From contig MSJH02000830.1 in assembly GCA_001931875.2 (NCBI GenBank), positions 124,001 to 188,000 on the forward strand: 64,000 bases of DNA, given 5' to 3'. The stretch is from Byssochlamys sp. IMV 00236 (Eukaryota > Ascomycota > Eurotiomycetes > Eurotiales > Thermoascaceae). A model generated the notes under the pieces. It worked only from the letters and a program-made list of their open reading frames with translations, made no database searches and was not told the DNA's origin. The position numbers and the translations under genes were made by a program. This document shows, piece by piece, positions 61,588-64,000 of this stretch (within the stretch, counting starts at the first letter, position 1; each line of letters opens with the position of its first letter).

Positions 61588-62810
61588 ATGAACCCTCACA
61601 TTTCAGTCCCGCGACAACATGGCGCCACGAGCTTCGGTGGTACCACGCCGTCGAGAGGATCCGCTGTACGAATGCCACGGTTCTTCAAGAGGTGCGCACT
61701 GGCAGTCCCCGGCCTTCATTGTTCTTGCAGACGGCTATGCGAGATTGGGAACGGTCTCTAACGCGTGTGGGTGTCCTGCAGGCTCTTCAAGTTCCCCCAG
61801 ATGGACTTCGAGATGGCTATCTGGGAGATGACGTCGCTAATCATCGCGCCAAAGAAGGTCTTCAAATCCATGTATTATCATGTGAGTTTCAATCTTCCTA
61901 TACGCGTACTCTCTGTCTCTCTCTTTCTCGCTATAGGACCCCATGCTAACGGCTTTCGGCCCTCTAGAAACGTACGGCCTCCTCCGAATCTATCTCGTTG
62001 TATCGTCTACGACCTTGTTAAGGTCACCAGACATAAAACAATCACAAAGCTGATACTGGATTTGGATTATATACAGAAACGAAAAACACATGGCACCGAC
62101 CAGACCCGTCCTTCACCTACCTGCTCTCCTTCCTGCTCGTCTTGACCGCTCTGGCCTGGGGACTCGCATATGCGCCGTCCTTCGGCGCCATTGTCCGCAT
62201 GTCGCTGCTCTTCGTCTTCGTCCACTTTATAGGGTCGTCATTACTCATTTCGACCGTGGCATATCTCTGTGTGGGACGGCTGTTTGGACCTAATGGAGCT
62301 GCCGGCAGCTTCACCGGGCTCCGGGGTAACAGATACCGCAGGCGAGGAGCAGCGCAGGGTTTATTTGCGCAGCCGGGAGAGAAAGAACAGATTGAATTTG
62401 GCTACTGTTTCGATGTATGTTTCTCCTCGACCCTTCATGATTATTCTCGGGCAAGATATCGTTTCCCATCCACTCTTGGTAACTAACCTATTGAATAGGT
62501 CGCTAACCGCGCCTTCTTCCCACTCTATCTCCACCTATATGTCGTGCAGTTCCTCCTGCTGCCCCTCTTGACATTGAACCCGACGAACTTCTTCGCCGTC
62601 TTCGTCGGAAACACACTCTATCTCTCCGCCTTCACATATTACACCTACATCACCTTCCTTGGCTACAATGCCCTACCTTTTCTCCATAACACCGAGCTTC
62701 TTCTCCTCCCGATCGTCGTTTTCGCTGTACTGTGGCTGGTGAGTCTCATCGCACGTTGGGGCGTGATCATGCCCGGCCACGCAGTGGAGGGGCTATTTCT
62801 CGGTGTCTGA
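61588..62810 (+). CDS. gmh1: UNC-50 family Golgi membrane protein (Gmh1 homolog)
   Basis: Multi-pass Golgi/ER membrane protein; yeast Gmh1 binds Arf GEFs (Gea1/2), and UNC-50 supports receptor trafficking in animals. Five exons: 61588-61691, 61782-61881, 61968-61971, 62077-62414, 62499-62810; 285 residues. Visible: a short disordered N-terminus, the UNC-50 entry motif FKRLFKFPQMDFEMAIWEM, IIAPKKVFKSMYYHKQTKNTW, RPDPSF, then about five hydrophobic membrane segments (YLLSFLLVLTALAWGLAYA; LLFVFVHFIGSSLLISTVAY; LYVVQFLLLPLLTL; FVGNTLYLSAFTYYTYITFL; LLLLPIVVFAVLWLVSL). Exon 3 is only 4 nt (AAAC) and is needed to give HKQTKNTW, the same motif as human and yeast proteins. Introns are 84-105 nt; CTAAC branch sites support introns 2 and 4. 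Confidence 0.9.
61968..61971 (+). other. gmh1: 4-nt microexon of the UNC-50 gene
   Basis: AAAC, between the acceptor CCTCTAG (CTAAC branch site about 17 bases upstream) and the donor GTACGG. It joins CAT of exon 2 to AAACGAAAAAC of exon 4 and yields His-Lys-Gln-Thr-Lys. Direct splicing of exon 2 to exon 4 breaks the frame. Confidence 0.75.
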
Positions 62811-63554
62811 TTTTGATTGCTGCACGGAATAGCAATGCATTGCATCATTAATATGATATGCCTAGCGATGAATGTCATTTCCTCGAAAGGCCCATGTTGC
62901 ATAGTTCCAAGAGAACATTTGTATGACAAAAGAACGTGACATTTTCTATATCTTTATTTTTTATTCTGTTGCTTGTGATATCTTTTTTTTTGGTTTTAAT
63001 TTCCGGCGTTCAAGATAGAGAGCTATCTGGTCACTGTTAATGTGTGTTGCTCATGTCATGTCCTAATGCATCTTTTCGTGGCGATCCCCTATTCCCAATC
63101 TCTAGGTCTAGGCCCTCTAGTATATATCATTTACCACAGTTCTTAGGGACTATTGTAATGCAGTATTTCCTCCATTTGTACTCTGATTTTCTGCAAGAGG
63201 CTATGCATTCAATATTCGTTTAGGACAACAGTATTGATTTATTTCTATGTCTACCTTGTTCGGAAAGGTATCCAGAATCTTGTATAGTTCATATCACCAA
63301 ACACAACAGATAAGAATGTGTGCAGAGTTGAATCCAAGGCAATGTTTTGCTAACGGATCAGAATATATTTCTGAATATCCCAATATGTACCCCTCACAGA
63401 AACCCACAGAGAGACCGCCAAATGTCATAAACCACATGAAATCCCTATCACAATCCCATCGTGCTGTTGCTGGTGGTGGATAACGGCAAGAATGAAAGAC
63501 AGGGAGGGAAAAAAAGGAGGCTCCAATGCTATTTATTTTATAGTTGGGCGGCCT
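62811..63554. other. Convergent spacer UNC-50 gene / PP28-family gene
   Basis: About 745 bases of AT-rich 3' flanking DNA for two genes that point at each other. T-rich tracts near 62940-63000. No gene supported. Confidence 0.6.
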
Positions 63555-64000
63555 TTATTTCTTCTGCGCTTTCTTAGTTCCCTTCTTCGCACCAGGTCCC
63601 ATAGCAGCTTCGCGCAATTTCCTCTCTCTCTCAAGCACTTCAGCGCGCGCTTTCTTACGCTCCTCTTCTTCCTCCTTCTCCGCCTGCTTACGGGCCCTTT
63701 CTGCTTCTCTCTGCTCACGGATAATAGCCAACCGAGCAAGGTCCGCCCGCGCCTCGTCCGTCTTGCCCTCCGCGTGGAGTTTCATATACCGCTCGCGCGC
63801 CTGCTGCGCCTGAATAGCCTCACGTTCGCGACGAGAAAGCTGCGAGAGATCCTTGCTACTCTTCGCTTTGGCCTTCGCCGGTTCTTCTTCAGTAGCTGGT
63901 CCCTTCGCGGCCTGCGAGCGCGATTTCGCAGTATGGTTCGGGTTCGCGGGCATATCGCCGTCTGATTCTTCCTCGGACTCGGAGTCGGAGGGAGGCAAGT
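63555..64000 (-). CDS. PP28/PDAP1-family phosphoprotein (HASPP28), 5' end outside the window
   Basis: Partial gene on the minus strand: at least 148 C-terminal codons, ending [10 protein letters not shown]. The reading frame is open to the window edge, so the true start and possibly an exon lie to the right. The sequence has an acidic Ser-rich stretch ([12 protein letters not shown]) typical of casein kinase 2 sites, then [40 protein letters not shown] and a long charged helix rich in Glu, Arg and Lys. This matches the PP28/PDAP1 family, small soluble casein kinase substrates of poorly known role. It converges with the UNC-50 gene. Confidence 0.88.
   Translation of the reverse strand, partial: LPPSDSESEEESDGDMPANPNHTAKSRSQAAKGPATEEEPAKAKAKSSKDLSQLSRREREAIQAQQARERYMKLHAEGKTDEARADLARLAIIREQREAERARKQAEKEEEEERKKARAEVLERERKLREAAMGPGAKKGTKKAQKK

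Overview
This window comes from the nuclear genome of a filamentous ascomycete, most likely an aspergillus-type member of the Eurotiales. The evidence is the short spliceosomal introns (mostly 50-100 nt, with GTNNGT donors and CTAAC/CTGAC branch sites), the wide AT-rich spacers, and a gene set typical of Aspergillus (ApsB/Mto1, Skt5/Chs4, PLD1, EFA6-type Arf GEF, Zn2Cys6 regulator). I see no rRNA, tRNA, CRISPR array, prophage, intact transposon or biosynthetic cluster. The species cannot be fixed from the sequence alone.

Layout. Left part (1-29.8 kb), gene-dense: OTU1 deubiquitinase (-), RSC bromodomain/BAH subunit (+), Lee1-like CCCH protein (-), Hop2 meiotic pairing protein (-), Skt5/Chs4 chitin synthase activator (-), Chl1 DEAH helicase (+), alpha/beta hydrolase (-), phospholipase D1 (+), atypical Ras-like GTPase (+). 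Middle (29.8-46.2 kb), gene-poor: a Zn2Cys6 transcription factor (+) and a galactose mutarotase (+) sit between spacers of 5.2, 3.4 and 5.7 kb, which carry CTAA/TTAG clusters, TACGGAGTA motifs, microsatellites and hairpins. Right part (46.2-64 kb): quinolinate phosphoribosyltransferase (+), ApsB/Mto1 (-), EFA6/PSD-type Sec7-PH Arf GEF (-), UNC-50/Gmh1 membrane protein (+), and a PP28-family protein (-) cut by the right edge.

The genes do not form a pathway or operon. Loose themes are chromosome and chromatin work (RSC, Hop2, Chl1) and membrane, wall and polarity work (Skt5, PLD1, Ras-like GTPase, ApsB, Arf GEF, UNC-50).

I rebuilt every exon-intron model by hand from splice signals, reading frame and protein motifs. 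The most unusual result is a set of very small exons: a 5-nt internal exon that completes the Walker A loop of Chl1, a 4-nt internal exon in the UNC-50 gene, 10- and 13-nt exons in hop2, a 17-nt exon in the Ras-like gene, a 7-nt terminal exon in PLD1, and a 12-nt terminal exon that supplies the CaaX box of Skt5. The mutarotase also has a frame-preserving 66-nt intron that splits its catalytic NHSYFN motif, so it looks like one uninterrupted gene. I found no convincing new multi-gene system.
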